Source: Prauserella salsuginis
GTDB lineage: Bacteria; Actinomycetota; Actinomycetes; Mycobacteriales; Pseudonocardiaceae
Direction: 5' to 3'
DNA: 64,000 nucleotides
Assembly: GCF_024648885.1 (NCBI RefSeq)
Contig: NZ_JANBBF010000010.1
Coordinates: 372,001 to 436,000, forward strand
Position numbers and translations under genes: made by a program
Shown here: positions 53,397-62,195 of the stretch, piece by piece
Position numbering within the stretch: position 1 is the first letter of the stretch
Layout: each line of letters opens with the position of its first letter
The notes under the pieces: generated by a model
What the model was told of the DNA's origin: nothing
The model's database searches: none
The model's input: only the letters and a program-made list of their open reading frames with translations

Positions 53397-53478
53397 GCGT
53401 CATGCTCTCGGCGGCCGGGCGGGCGGTCTGGCCGGACCCCGTTCCGGAGAACCGTCGCCAGGCCGTAGACTGGGCACC

Positions 53479-53562
53479 GGACCCCCGCGGCGTCCACCCT
53501 GTGAACCTCCCCAGGGCCGGAAGGCAGCAAGGATAAGCAGGCTCTGACGGGTGCGGGGGTCC
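53479..53562 (+). ncRNA. ffs: Signal recognition particle RNA (4.5S, small bacterial type)
   Basis: The 84-nt hairpin RNA has closing stem GGACCCCCGC/GCGGGGGTCC and the conserved apical region with CCCCAGGGCCGGAAGGCAGCAAGG and AAGCAGGCTCTGACGGG. TAGACT at 53466 is a likely -10 box. A T-run (53565-53571) directly after the stem forms the terminator. It binds Ffh in protein targeting. Confidence 0.96.
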
Positions 53563-53571
53563 CCTTTTTTT
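53563..53571 (+). terminator. U-tract terminator of ffs
   Basis: The CC-then-T7 tract immediately follows the terminal stem of the SRP RNA, so the RNA stem itself acts as the terminator hairpin. Confidence 0.8.
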
Positions 53572-53689
53572 GTGGGGATCCGACTCTGTCTCGGCGGCGC
53601 ATCCCTCCCTGTTCTTCGTGTTGTGCCCGTGCCCGGCCGGTGCTGTGCCCACCGGTGTACGTCACCGTGCTGTTGGCGAACCGCCAGGC

Positions 53690-53752
53690 GCATGTCCTGC
53701 GTTCAGCACCGCGTGTTCTGCACTCAGCACCGCGTCTTCTGCATCCGGGCGG
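53690..53752. repeat. Three 21-bp type A repeats between ffs and dnaX
   Basis: Units start at 53690, 53711 and 53732, exactly 21 bp apart (GCATGTCCTGCGTTCAGCACC, GCGTGTTCTGCACTCAGCACC, GCGTCTTCTGCATCCGGGCGG without further extension). They point opposite to the larger array 130 bp to the right. The gap 53572-54107 contains both arrays and no gene. Confidence 0.88.
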
Positions 53753-53876
53753 TCGTCGTCCGGCTACTGCCCCTCAACGACGCGATGCCGCGCGACTGTC
53801 TCGTCGCGCATGTCCTGCTCAGTCGTTGTCCGGTCACTAAGCGCAGGAGGCCATCCGGTGCGTGACGGGCCTCCGC

Positions 53877-54047
53877 GGGCCGGAGTGCAGGACACGCGGG
53901 CCCGAGTGCAGGACATGCGTGCGCGAGTGCAGAACATGCGGGCCGGAGTGCAGGACACGCGGGCCGGAGTGCAGGACACGCGGGCCCGAGTGCAGGACAC
54001 GCGGGCCCGAGTGCAGAACACGCGTGTCCGAGTGCAGGACACGGGGC
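53877..54047. repeat. Eight exact-period 21-bp type A repeats upstream of dnaX
   Basis: The core GAGTGCAGGACACGC (or one-base variants) starts at 53883, 53904, 53925, 53946, 53967, 53988, 54009 and 54030, with no deviation from 21 bp. The 6-bp linkers are mostly GGGCCC or GGGCCG. The array ends about 45 bp upstream of the likely dnaX -10 (TACGCT at 54095-54100). Each unit lacks stop codons in all frames and is in frame with dnaX, so automated start calling could extend dnaX wrongly through it. Confidence 0.93.
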
Positions 54048-54107
54048 GGGGAGGGTCGGGGCGAAGTGCTCGTCCGGGTGTCGGTGCGGGCCGGTACGCT
54101 CGCTGCC

Positions 54108-56546
54108 GTGGCTCTCGCGCTGTACCGCAAGTACCGGCCGTCGACCTTTGCCGAGGTCGTGGGGCAGGAACACGTCACCGAGCCGCTCCGCACCGCGCTG
54201 GCGGCCGGACGTATCAACCACGCCTACCTGTTCTCAGGGCCCCGCGGCTGCGGCAAGACGTCGAGCGCTCGCATCATGGCGCGCTCGCTCAACTGCGAAA
54301 GCGGGCCCACGTCCGATCCCTGCGGCGAGTGCGGCCCGTGTAAAGCGCTTGCGCCGGAAGGTCCAGGCAGCGTCGACGTCACCGAACTCGACGCCGCCAG
54401 CCACGGTGGCGTCGACGACGCTCGTGAACTCCGCGACCGCGCCTTCTACGCGCCCGCCGAGTCGCGCTACCGCGTGTTCATCATCGACGAGGCCCACATG
54501 GTCACGACGCAGGGCTTCAATGCCCTGCTGAAGATCGTCGAAGAACCGCCAGAACACCTGATCTTCATCTTCGCGACCACCGAGCCGGACAAGGTCCTCA
54601 CGACCATCCGCTCGCGTACCCACCACTACCCGTTCCGGCTGATCCCGCCGACGGCCATGCGCGAACTGCTCGAACGGAACGTCGCTGCCGAGGGCATCAA
54701 CGTCGAACCGGCCGTGTACCCGCTGGTCGTGCGTGCCGGCGGCGGATCCGCGCGGGACACCCAGTCGGTGCTCGACCAGCTCCTCGCCGGTGCGGGCCCC
54801 CAAGGCATCACCTACGACCGCGCGGTCGCGCTGCTCGGGGTCACGGACGCGGCGCTGATCGACTCCATGGTCGACGCGCTCGCCGCCGAGGACCACAAGG
54901 AGGTCTTCGCCACGATCGACCGCCTGGCCGAGGCCGGTCACGATCCGCGCCGGTTCGCCAGCGACCTGCTCGACCGCTTCCGAGACCTGATCCTCCTGCG
55001 TTCCGTTCCGGACGCCGCGTCGAACGGCATGGTCGCCGCGCCGGAGGAGGAGCTCAGCCGCATGTCGGCGCAGGCCGAACGGGTCGCGCCCGGCACGCTC
55101 ACCCGCTACGCCGAACTGCTGCACAACGGCCTGCGCGAGATGCGCGGCGCCACCGCGCCCCGGCTGCTGCTCGAGTTGCTCGCCGCGCGCATGCTGCTGC
55201 CCGAGGTTGCCGACGACGAGGGTGCGACGCTGCAACGCCTCGAACGTCTCGAACGGCGTATGACCGCCGGGGGTGGTGCCGCTCCGGCAGGTGGGGCGGC
55301 GCCGGCCGCGGAAGCCGCGCCGGAGCGAACGTTCGAACGGCCTTCGCAGCGTGCGCAGAAGGCCGAACCGGCCGCGCCCGTCCAGGCAGCCGCACAGGCC
55401 GAGCAGGCGTCCGCGACCGCGTCGGCGCCGGAGGCGCAGGCCGGTTCGGCGGATTCGCCCGCCCCGGCCGCGCCTGCGCAGGCACCGTCTGCTCACACCC
55501 AACCCCCAGCTCACACCCAACCCCCAGCACAGGCCCGACCGGCAGCGCAAGCCGCGACGCCGGCATCCGGCGGGGGCGCAGCGCAGTCGGTACCGGCGGC
55601 CCAGCCGGCAGCTTCGGCACAGCCGGACGGGTCGGCCCGGCCGGAACCGGATGCGCAGGAGGCCCCGGCGGCTCAGCCGGGGCAGATCGACGCGGCGGCG
55701 TTGCGCCAGTACTGGCCGCAGCTGTTGTCGACCGTGCGCAAGGCGAGCCGCAGCACGGAGGCGATGCTCACCAACGCGACGGTGCACAGCGTCGAGGCGG
55801 GCGGTGTCACGCTCACGCACACGGCCGAGCCGTTGGCGCGGCGGTTGTCGGAACCGCGCAACGCGGACTGCATCGCGGCGGCTCTCGGCGAACTGCTGGG
55901 CGGCCGGTGGCAGGTGCGATGTGTGCACGCGGGAGCCGCAGGTGCCCCGCCTGCCCAGTCGGGCACGGCGGCTCCGGCGCAGGGGACATCAGCGCAGGGG
56001 AACTCGGCACGGCAGGTGGCCCCGTCGGCCGGCGGTGCCCCGTCCGCGTCGACCGCCGCCGCTCCGGCCTCGGCTGGCAGCCGGCCCGCCGACGCCGGGT
56101 CCGGCGGCACCGCGCCGACCGGCCACGAGGCGACGTCCGGGGCCGCGGCGCAAGCCGCATCACCGGACAACGCATCACCGGACAACGAATCACGGGACGA
56201 CGGATCACCGGACAACGAATCACGGGACGACGGATCACCGGACAACGCCTCACCGGACAACGCGGCCCGGCAGCAGCGTCCGTCAGGAGCCGCCGACTCG
56301 GCGGGCGCGGGGCCGAAGGTGACGACGACCGAGCCCGACATTCCGCTGCCTCCGGAGCCGGAGGACGACGAGTACGGCGCCCCCGAACCGCCGCCGGGTC
56401 CCGGACCGGCCCGGACGGAGCGGTCGCAGGGCCCGTCCGGCAACGGCAGTGCACAGGCCGCGCCGACGTCCTCCGATTCGGACGATCCGGAGGACGTCGC
56501 ACAGCGGCTCCTGACGGATCATCTCGGTGCCCGTCCCATCGACTGA
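54108..56546 (+). CDS. dnaX: DNA polymerase III subunits gamma and tau
   Basis: The 812-residue clamp-loader ATPase starts at GTG 54108 (product VALALYRKYRPSTFAEVVGQ). Walker A GPRGCGKTSSA is about residue 44, the zinc cysteines CESGPTSDPCGECGPC residues 63-78, Walker B VFIIDEAHM about residue 124 and the sensor SRTHHYPF about residue 168. Domain III follows, then a long Ala/Pro/Gln-rich tail containing SPDN and SRDDG repeats (residues about 684-722). TACGCT seven bases before the GTG suggests a leaderless mRNA. The tau-like tail is longer than usual in low-GC bacteria. Confidence 0.96.
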   Translation: MALALYRKYRPSTFAEVVGQEHVTEPLRTALAAGRINHAYLFSGPRGCGKTSSARIMARSLNCESGPTSDPCGECGPCKALAPEGPGSVDVTELDAASHGGVDDARELRDRAFYAPAESRYRVFIIDEAHMVTTQGFNALLKIVEEPPEHLIFIFATTEPDKVLTTIRSRTHHYPFRLIPPTAMRELLERNVAAEGINVEPAVYPLVVRAGGGSARDTQSVLDQLLAGAGPQGITYDRAVALLGVTDAALIDSMVDALAAEDHKEVFATIDRLAEAGHDPRRFASDLLDRFRDLILLRSVPDAASNGMVAAPEEELSRMSAQAERVAPGTLTRYAELLHNGLREMRGATAPRLLLELLAARMLLPEVADDEGATLQRLERLERRMTAGGGAAPAGGAAPAAEAAPERTFERPSQRAQKAEPAAPVQAAAQAEQASATASAPEAQAGSADSPAPAAPAQAPSAHTQPPAHTQPPAQARPAAQAATPASGGGAAQSVPAAQPAASAQPDGSARPEPDAQEAPAAQPGQIDAAALRQYWPQLLSTVRKASRSTEAMLTNATVHSVEAGGVTLTHTAEPLARRLSEPRNADCIAAALGELLGGRWQVRCVHAGAAGAPPAQSGTAAPAQGTSAQGNSARQVAPSAGGAPSASTAAAPASAGSRPADAGSGGTAPTGHEATSGAAAQAASPDNASPDNESRDDGSPDNESRDDGSPDNASPDNAARQQRPSGAADSAGAGPKVTTTEPDIPLPPEPEDDEYGAPEPPPGPGPARTERSQGPSGNGSAQAAPTSSDSDDPEDVAQRLLTDHLGARPID

Positions 56547-56609
56547 CAGTTCGCTGCTCGCTGCGCGGCTCCGGCCTACCGGCGGTGACGGTCCGCGCTC
56601 CGGGAGGTT

Positions 56610-56644
56610 CCGGGAACTTCCCGCGGCGCCGGGAAGGTTCCCGG
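56610..56644. terminator. Bidirectional hairpin between dnaX and the amidase gene
   Basis: CCGGGAACTTCCCG (56610-56623) and CGGGAAGGTTCCCGG (56630-56644) form a nearly perfect stem with one bulged base and a small GC loop. Each arm is also self-palindromic. It lies between converging genes. Confidence 0.75.
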
Positions 56645-56657
56645 TCGTGGCGGGCGA

Positions 56658-57581
56658 TCAGCGGTCGAGGTAGCGCAGTACTCCGCGGGTGATGGCCTCG
56701 GCGTACTGGCGGTGTCCTTCGGCGGTCGACATCGCCGCCGCCTCGTCGGGGTTGCGCATGTTGCCGCATTCGACGAGCACCGCGGGCACCGTCGACAGGT
56801 TGAGCCCGGCCAGGTCCGCGCGTCCGTCGAGCCCGTCGGTCGAGGCGATGTAGTCCGCCTTCGGCAGGCCCGTCGATGCCATCCCCGCCACCATGGCGCG
56901 CGCCAGCCTGGGCGCGGCGGTCCGCTGGGCATCGTTCAACGGCGGGTCGGAGTAGATGACGTGGAAGCCGTTCGCCTCGGCCGCGGATCCGTCGGCGTGG
57001 ATCGACACGACCGCGTCGGCGTCGTTTCGGTTGCCGATCGCAGCCCGCTGGTCGACGCACGGGCCGACGCCGTCGTCGGCGGAGCGGGTGAGTACGACGC
57101 GGACGCCACGGTCGGCCAGTTGCCTGCGCACCTGCTGGGCGACGGCGAGGTTGAAGGCGTGTTCGGGGTAGCCGTCGGCGGTGCTCGTGCCCGTCGAGTT
57201 GCACTGTTTGCGTGCCCCGCGGCCGTTCGGCACCTGGCGTTCGATCCGGTCGAGGTTGGCCCCGTTGCCTCCGTTGTGCCCGGGATCGAGGACGACGACG
57301 TCGCCTCGCGGTTCCCGGCCGGAGTCCCTGCCCGGCGCCGCACGTGACTGCCGGCCCTGTGCCTGCCCGTCCGGGGCCCGGTCCGGTTCACCGGTCGCGT
57401 TCCGCTCCGTGCTGACGACCGCCGAACGCTGGGTCGCCGCGCGTTGGTCGCCCACTTGGCCGCTGGATGCGGGTTCGGCCGCTGAGCAGGCCGTCGCCAG
57501 CATGCCGATACCGATCGCCGCAACGACCCCGCGGGCCGACGCGGTGGCGAACCTGCCCCCCGAACTTCGCACGGTGTCCAC
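56658..57581 (-). CDS. N-acetylmuramoyl-L-alanine amidase lipoprotein (Rv3717-like)
   Basis: The 307-residue protein has a lipobox (MLATAC, Cys 32), a Gln/Arg-rich linker, and an Amidase_3 zinc domain from residue 95: [11 protein letters not shown] (zinc His), [18 protein letters not shown] (zinc Glu), VSIHADGSA (zinc His), and [18 protein letters not shown] (catalytic Glu). A cysteine pair (KQCNSTG and VGPCVDQ) resembles the disulfide of Rv3717. It cleaves peptide stems from peptidoglycan. It lies opposite in strand between dnaX and ybaB. Confidence 0.92.
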   Translation of the reverse strand: MDTVRSSGGRFATASARGVVAAIGIGMLATACSAAEPASSGQVGDQRAATQRSAVVSTERNATGEPDRAPDGQAQGRQSRAAPGRDSGREPRGDVVVLDPGHNGGNGANLDRIERQVPNGRGARKQCNSTGTSTADGYPEHAFNLAVAQQVRRQLADRGVRVVLTRSADDGVGPCVDQRAAIGNRNDADAVVSIHADGSAAEANGFHVIYSDPPLNDAQRTAAPRLARAMVAGMASTGLPKADYIASTDGLDGRADLAGLNLSTVPAVLVECGNMRNPDEAAAMSTAEGHRQYAEAITRGVLRYLDR

Positions 57582-57649
57582 GGTGCCACAGGTGCGGCGA
57601 CTAGGCTGGCCGGTACAGCCAGCTCAAGCGAGAGATCGGATCGACCACC

Positions 57650-58015
57650 ATGGCGCAGCCCGGCGGCGGAATGCCCGACATGCAGCAGATCATGCAGCAG
57701 GCGCAGCAGATGCAGCAGCAGATGCTCGAGGCGCAGGAGGAGATGGCCAACGCCGAGGTCACCGGCACCGCAGGCGGCGGCAAGGTGACCGCAACGGTCA
57801 GCGGCGAGCTCGAGCTGAAGAAGCTCGACATCGACCCGGGGATCGTCGACCCCGAGGACGTCGAAACGCTGTCCGACCTGGTGGTGGCGGCCGTCCGCGA
57901 CGCGACGAGCAACGCGCAGCAGCTCCAGCAGGAGAAGCTGGGCTCCATCACGGGTGGGCTCGGCGGCGGCGAAGGCCTGCCCGGCATGGGCAACCTCGGC
58001 CTCCCCGGAATGTAA
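57650..58015 (+). CDS. ybaB: YbaB/EbfC-family nucleoid-associated protein
   Basis: The 121-residue protein has the Gln/Met-rich N-terminal helix ([22 protein letters not shown]), the [27 protein letters not shown] core and a Gly/Leu/Pro tail. Family members bind DNA as tweezer-like dimers. The dnaX-ybaB-recR neighbourhood is the standard one; recR starts 3 bp after its stop. Confidence 0.95.
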   Translation: MAQPGGGMPDMQQIMQQAQQMQQQMLEAQEEMANAEVTGTAGGGKVTATVSGELELKKLDIDPGIVDPEDVETLSDLVVAAVRDATSNAQQLQQEKLGSITGGLGGGEGLPGMGNLGLPGM

Positions 58016-58017
58016 GC

Positions 58018-58614
58018 GTGTACGAAGGTGTCGTTCAGGACCTGATCGACGAGCTCGGCAGGCTGCCCGGGGTCGGTCCGAAGAGTGCGCAGCGGATCGC
58101 GTTCCACCTGCTCGCCTCGGATCCGCAGGACATCGGGCGGCTGCGCGAGGTGCTCGGCAAGGTCGCCGAGGGCGTGCGGTTCTGTGAGATCTGCGGCAAC
58201 GTCTCCGAGGCCGAGCGGTGCCGGATCTGCAACGACCTGCGCCGTGACGCCACGTCGGTCTGTGTCGTCGAGGAGCCGAAGGACGTCCTGGCCGTCGAGC
58301 GCACGCGTGAGTTCCGCGGCCGCTACCACGTGCTCGGGGGTGCGCTGGACCCGTTGTCGGGTGTCGGGCCCGACCAACTGCGCATCAAGGACCTGCTCAC
58401 GCGTATCGGGTCGGAGGAGATCACCGAGGTGATCATCGCGACCGACCCGAACACCGAGGGTGAGGCCACGGCGACGTACCTGGTGCGGATGCTGCGTGAC
58501 TTCCCGGGGCTGACGGTCACGCGGCTGGCTTCCGGCCTGCCGATGGGTGGCGACCTCGAATTCGCCGACGAGTTGACGCTCGGCCGCGCGCTGTCGGGCC
58601 GCCGCGCGCTGTGA
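58018..58614 (+). CDS. recR: Recombination protein RecR
   Basis: The 198-residue recombination mediator starts at GTG 58018. It has the N-terminal helix-hairpin-helix ([20 protein letters not shown]), the C4 zinc finger [16 protein letters not shown] (about residues 56-71), and a Toprim domain ([44 protein letters not shown]). It acts with RecF/RecO in gap repair. Confidence 0.96.
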   Translation: MYEGVVQDLIDELGRLPGVGPKSAQRIAFHLLASDPQDIGRLREVLGKVAEGVRFCEICGNVSEAERCRICNDLRRDATSVCVVEEPKDVLAVERTREFRGRYHVLGGALDPLSGVGPDQLRIKDLLTRIGSEEITEVIIATDPNTEGEATATYLVRMLRDFPGLTVTRLASGLPMGGDLEFADELTLGRALSGRRAL

Positions 58615-58620
58615 CCCGCC

Positions 58621-59250
58621 ATGGGTCCGGACTGCGGCACGGTGCGTGACGGTCGCGCGGTCGACGCGGCCCGCGAGCTGGCCGACCGGGTTCTCGCCGC
58701 GCCGCCGCGGCTCGGGGCGGTGCGGCTGATCGCGATCGACGGGCCGTCGGGTGCGGGGAAGTCGCACCTGGCGGCCCGGGTCGTCGACGTTCTCCGCGGC
58801 CGCGGGGCCGATCCTGCGCTGGTGAGTACCGACGACTTCGCGACGTGGGACGACCCGGTGTCGTGGTGGCCGCGGCTGGCCGCGGGGGTGCTCGAACCGC
58901 TCGCGGCCGGCAGGCCCGGTCGGTTCCGGCGCACCGAGTGGACCGATGAGGGGGAGCCGGTCGCCGGTGCGCAGGTGGACGTTCCGGTACCGGACGTACT
59001 CGTACTGGAAGGCGTGTCGTCGGGCCGCCGGTCGGTGCGGGCTTCGACCTCCGTGCTGTGCTGGTTGGACCACGCGGACCGGGACGCCCGGTTGGCGCGC
59101 GCGGTGGCCCGCGACGGCGAGTGGTCCAGACCGCACCTGGAGCGGTGGCAGCGCTTCGAGGCCGGCTGGTTCTCGGTGGACGAACCTCATGAGGCGGCCG
59201 ACGTGACGTACTCGTCCGAACGGTCTAATCCATTCGTCGCAGGGCGCTGA
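58621..59250 (+). CDS. Uridine-kinase-like P-loop protein
   Basis: The 209-residue protein has a Walker A IDGPSGAGKSHLAARV (about residue 40), the STDDFATWDDPVSWWPRLAAGVLEPLAAG region typical of uridine-kinase-like ATP-binding proteins, and VLVLEGVSSGRRSV. The phosphate acceptor is unknown. It begins 6 bp after recR, so it is probably co-transcribed with recR. Confidence 0.85.
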   Translation: MGPDCGTVRDGRAVDAARELADRVLAAPPRLGAVRLIAIDGPSGAGKSHLAARVVDVLRGRGADPALVSTDDFATWDDPVSWWPRLAAGVLEPLAAGRPGRFRRTEWTDEGEPVAGAQVDVPVPDVLVLEGVSSGRRSVRASTSVLCWLDHADRDARLARAVARDGEWSRPHLERWQRFEAGWFSVDEPHEAADVTYSSERSNPFVAGR

Positions 59251-59266
59251 AAATTTTGGTTTTCAG
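59247..59266 (+). terminator. AT-rich hairpin at the stop of the P-loop kinase gene
   Basis: CTGAAAA (59247-59253) and TTTTCAG (59260-59266) pair perfectly around a TTTTGG loop; the first arm includes the stop codon. It is AT-rich unlike other terminators here. It separates the recR operon from the peptide transport operon. Confidence 0.55.
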
Positions 59267-59331
59267 GCACTATCCGTGTCCGAATTCGTGAATTAGTCGC
59301 CGGAAACGGCTGTCAAGTAGCCCGATCGTAA

Positions 59332-59347
59332 CCTCAAGTACTTAAGG
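59332..59347. promoter_or_regulatory. Near-palindrome upstream of the peptide ABC operon
   Basis: CCTCAAGTACTTAAGG is palindromic except for one base pair and lies 84 bp before the substrate-binding protein start, in an AT-richer promoter region. It is a candidate operator; no regulator gene is adjacent. Confidence 0.4.
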
Positions 59348-59430
59348 AACCGGCAACGAGCCGCTAAGGTCTGCCCCCATCTGCGCCCACCTGGGCGTAA
59401 CCCGACTGACCTTTCTCAAGGGGTGCGAAC

Positions 59431-61095
59431 ATGCTCCACTCACGGGTGAACCGCACGCGCCGCCTCGCCCTGATCGGGCTGGCGGGCGCGCTTGCGTTGT
59501 CCGCTTGTGCCTCGGAACGTGGCGAGGACGCCGGAAACGCGAACACGTTGGTGTTCGGCGCCGCCGGCGCGCCGAAGAACTTCGATCCGGTGTTCAACGA
59601 CGACGGCGAAAGCTTCCGCCCGATCCGGCAGATGTACGAGACGCTCGTCGCGTACAAGCCCGGCACCGCCGAACTCGAGCCAGGTCTGGCCACCGAGTGG
59701 ACCCCGAGCGACGACGGCACGACGTGGACGTTCAAGCTGCGCGAAGGAGTCAAGTTCCACGACGGCACCGACTTCAACGCCGAGGCGGTCTGCTTCAACT
59801 TCGACCGCTGGTACAACATGCCGGGCGCCGCCGCGCAGAGCCAGATGATCTATTACGGCGACGTGTTCGAGGGCTTCGCCGAGAACAAGGGTGACGCCTC
59901 GGGTGACCCGGTGTACAAGTCCTGCGAGGCGAAGGACGAGCACACCGCGGTGCTGAACCTCAACGAGGCCAAGGGTGCGTTCCCCGACGCCTTCGGCCTG
60001 ACGTCGCTGTCGATGTCGAGCCCGGAGGCGCTGAAGGAGCACAACGCCGACGAGGTCACGCAGAGCGGCGAGTCGTTCAACTACCCGGCCTACGCCAACG
60101 AACACCCGACGGGCACCGGGCCGTTCAAGTTCGAGTCCTACGACAAGTCGGCGAACACCATCACGCTGACGCGTAACGACGACTACTGGGGCGACAAGCC
60201 GAAGCTCGAGAAGATCGTCTTCCGAGTCATCCCGGACGAGAACGCCCGCAAGCAGGACATGATCTCCGGCCAGATCGACGGCTACGATCTGCCGAACCCC
60301 GCCGACTACCAGGCGTTGCGCGATTCGGGCGCCCAGGTGATGGTCCGCCCGACGTTCAACATCCTCTATCTGGGCATCAACCAGAAGAACACGCCGGAAC
60401 TGAAGGACGAACGCGTCCGCAAGGCGATCGAGTACGCGATCAACAAGGAACAGCTCGCGAAGAACCAGCTTCCCGAGGGCGCGTCGGCCCGGTACCAGTT
60501 CGTGCCGGAGGAGACCGACGGTTACACCGACGACGTCGAGAAGCACGAGCACGACGTGGACAAGGCGAAGCAGCTGCTGAAGGAAGCGGGCGCCGAGGAC
60601 CTGAAACTCAAGTTCTACGTGCCTACCGAGGTCAGCCGCCCGTACATGCCGAACCCGGTGGACATCGCGGGCGCGGTCTCGGACAACCTCGACGCGGCCG
60701 GTATCGACGTCGAAATGGTGCAGCGGCCGTGGAACGGCGGCTTCAAGGACGACATCCAGAAGCACGGTAACCACGACATCCACCTGCTCGGCTGGACCGG
60801 CGACTACGGCGACGCCGGCAACTTCGTCGGCACGTTCTTCGGCCGCGAGAAGGCGGAGTTCGGTTTCAACGACAAGGAGATCTTCAAGGCGCTGGCCGAC
60901 GCCGACGCGACGGTCGACGACGAGGGGCAGAAGAAGGCTTACGAGGAGGCCGCGGTCAAGATCTCCGAGTACGTGCCCGCCGTCCCGCTGACGTCGTCGC
61001 CGCCGGCGATCGTCGTGGGCGGCGACGTGCAGGGACTCGTCCCGAGCCCGCTGACCGACGAGCGGTTCGTCTCGGTTTCCAAGGGCCAGAGCTGA
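59431..61095 (+). CDS. Peptide/oligopeptide ABC transporter substrate-binding lipoprotein
   Basis: The 554-residue SBP_bac_5 protein has a lipoprotein signal (LAGALALSAC, Cys 26), LEPGLATEWTPSDDGTTWTFKLREGVKFHDGTDFNAEAV (about residue 90) and HPTGTGPFKFESYDKSANTITLTRNDDYWG (about residue 220). It delivers peptides or related ligands to the permeases downstream. ATG 59431 follows AAGGGG. Confidence 0.95.
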   Translation: MLHSRVNRTRRLALIGLAGALALSACASERGEDAGNANTLVFGAAGAPKNFDPVFNDDGESFRPIRQMYETLVAYKPGTAELEPGLATEWTPSDDGTTWTFKLREGVKFHDGTDFNAEAVCFNFDRWYNMPGAAAQSQMIYYGDVFEGFAENKGDASGDPVYKSCEAKDEHTAVLNLNEAKGAFPDAFGLTSLSMSSPEALKEHNADEVTQSGESFNYPAYANEHPTGTGPFKFESYDKSANTITLTRNDDYWGDKPKLEKIVFRVIPDENARKQDMISGQIDGYDLPNPADYQALRDSGAQVMVRPTFNILYLGINQKNTPELKDERVRKAIEYAINKEQLAKNQLPEGASARYQFVPEETDGYTDDVEKHEHDVDKAKQLLKEAGAEDLKLKFYVPTEVSRPYMPNPVDIAGAVSDNLDAAGIDVEMVQRPWNGGFKDDIQKHGNHDIHLLGWTGDYGDAGNFVGTFFGREKAEFGFNDKEIFKALADADATVDDEGQKKAYEEAAVKISEYVPAVPLTSSPPAIVVGGDVQGLVPSPLTDERFVSVSKGQS

Positions 61096-61190
61096 CGCTC
61101 TGCTCGACATCCCACCGGGAGGCAGTGCCTGCGTGCGCGCCGCGTGCGTGAGCGCTGCCTCCCGGCTTCATGGGGCAAAGGCACCTATTC

Positions 61191-62195
61191 ATGCTCAGGT
61201 TCACGGTGCGTCGGCTGCTACAGGCGGTTCCGACGCTGTTCGTACTGTCCATTTTGGTTTTCGCGTGGCTCCGGATGCTGCCCGGCGGGCCGGCGACGGC
61301 ATTGCTGGGAGACAAGGCCACCCCGGAGCGGGTCGCGGCGATGAACGCCGTGCTGGGGCTGGACGATCCGATCTTCGTCCAGTACTTCCGCTTCCTCGGC
61401 CGCGTGCTCACCGGTGACTTCGGAAGTTCGCTGATCACCGGTGACCCGGTGATGGAGGAGGTCAGCTGGGCGTTCCCCGCGACATTGGAGCTGTCCGCCG
61501 CGGCGATGTTCCTCGCGGTGCTGTTCGGCATCCCGATGGGTTACATCGCGGCCCGGTTCCGCGGCAGGTTCCTCGACAACGCCACGGTCGTCACTACGCT
61601 CGTCGGCGTCGCGGTGCCGGTGTTCTTCCTCGGCTTCCTGCTCAAGTACATCTTCACGCAGGAGATGTCGTTGCTGCCGCCGTCCGGCAGGCAGGACGTG
61701 CTGATCGACGCCACCAGGATCACCGGCATCGCCACATTGGACGGACTGCTGACGGGCGAGTTCGACGCCACGTGGGATGCGATGCTGCATCTGATCCTGC
61801 CCTCGGTGGCGCTGGCGAGCATTCCGTTCGCGGTGATCGTGCGGATCACGCGCGCCTCGGTGCTGGACGTGCAGGGTGAGGACTTCGTCCGCACGGCGAA
61901 CTCGAAGGGTCTGACGACGCAGATCGTGCGCAAGCGCCACGTGCTTCGGAACGCTCTGCTTCCCGTGTCGACGACGATCGGCCTGCAGACCGGCCTGCTC
62001 ATGTCGGGTGCGGTGCTGACCGAGAAGGTGTTCGCCTGGGGCGGGCTCGGCACCCTGCTCGAACAGGCGATCCAGCAACGTGACTATCCGCGGCTGCAGG
62101 GGCTCATCCTGCTGTTCGCCACGGTCTTCGTGCTGGTCAACCTGCTGGTCGACATTTCGTACGCAATCATCGACCCGAGGGTGCGTGTGCGATGA
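61191..62195 (+). CDS. Peptide ABC transporter permease, DppB-like
   Basis: The 334-residue permease has six transmembrane helices, starting MLRFTVRRLLQAVPTLFVLSILVF, with the GVAVPVFFLGFLL segment and the EAA-type loop VLDVQGEDFVRTANSKGLTTQIVRKRHVLRNALLP. ATG 61191 is preferred over 61170 because it gives the canonical N-terminus. It overlaps the next permease by 4 bp. Confidence 0.94.
   Translation: MLRFTVRRLLQAVPTLFVLSILVFAWLRMLPGGPATALLGDKATPERVAAMNAVLGLDDPIFVQYFRFLGRVLTGDFGSSLITGDPVMEEVSWAFPATLELSAAAMFLAVLFGIPMGYIAARFRGRFLDNATVVTTLVGVAVPVFFLGFLLKYIFTQEMSLLPPSGRQDVLIDATRITGIATLDGLLTGEFDATWDAMLHLILPSVALASIPFAVIVRITRASVLDVQGEDFVRTANSKGLTTQIVRKRHVLRNALLPVSTTIGLQTGLLMSGAVLTEKVFAWGGLGTLLEQAIQQRDYPRLQGLILLFATVFVLVNLLVDISYAIIDPRVRVR

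Noticed and set aside
53877..54047. CRISPR-like array upstream of dnaX
   Set aside because: The units are 21 bp with only 6 variable bases between cores; there are no spacers of normal length and no cas genes.
53862..54107. N-terminal extension of dnaX through the repeat array (RGPECRT heptapeptides)
   Set aside because: The 21-bp unit has no stops, so the frame is open by chance. DnaX homologues begin at the VALALYRKYRP segment, and a -10-like TACGCT precedes GTG 54108.
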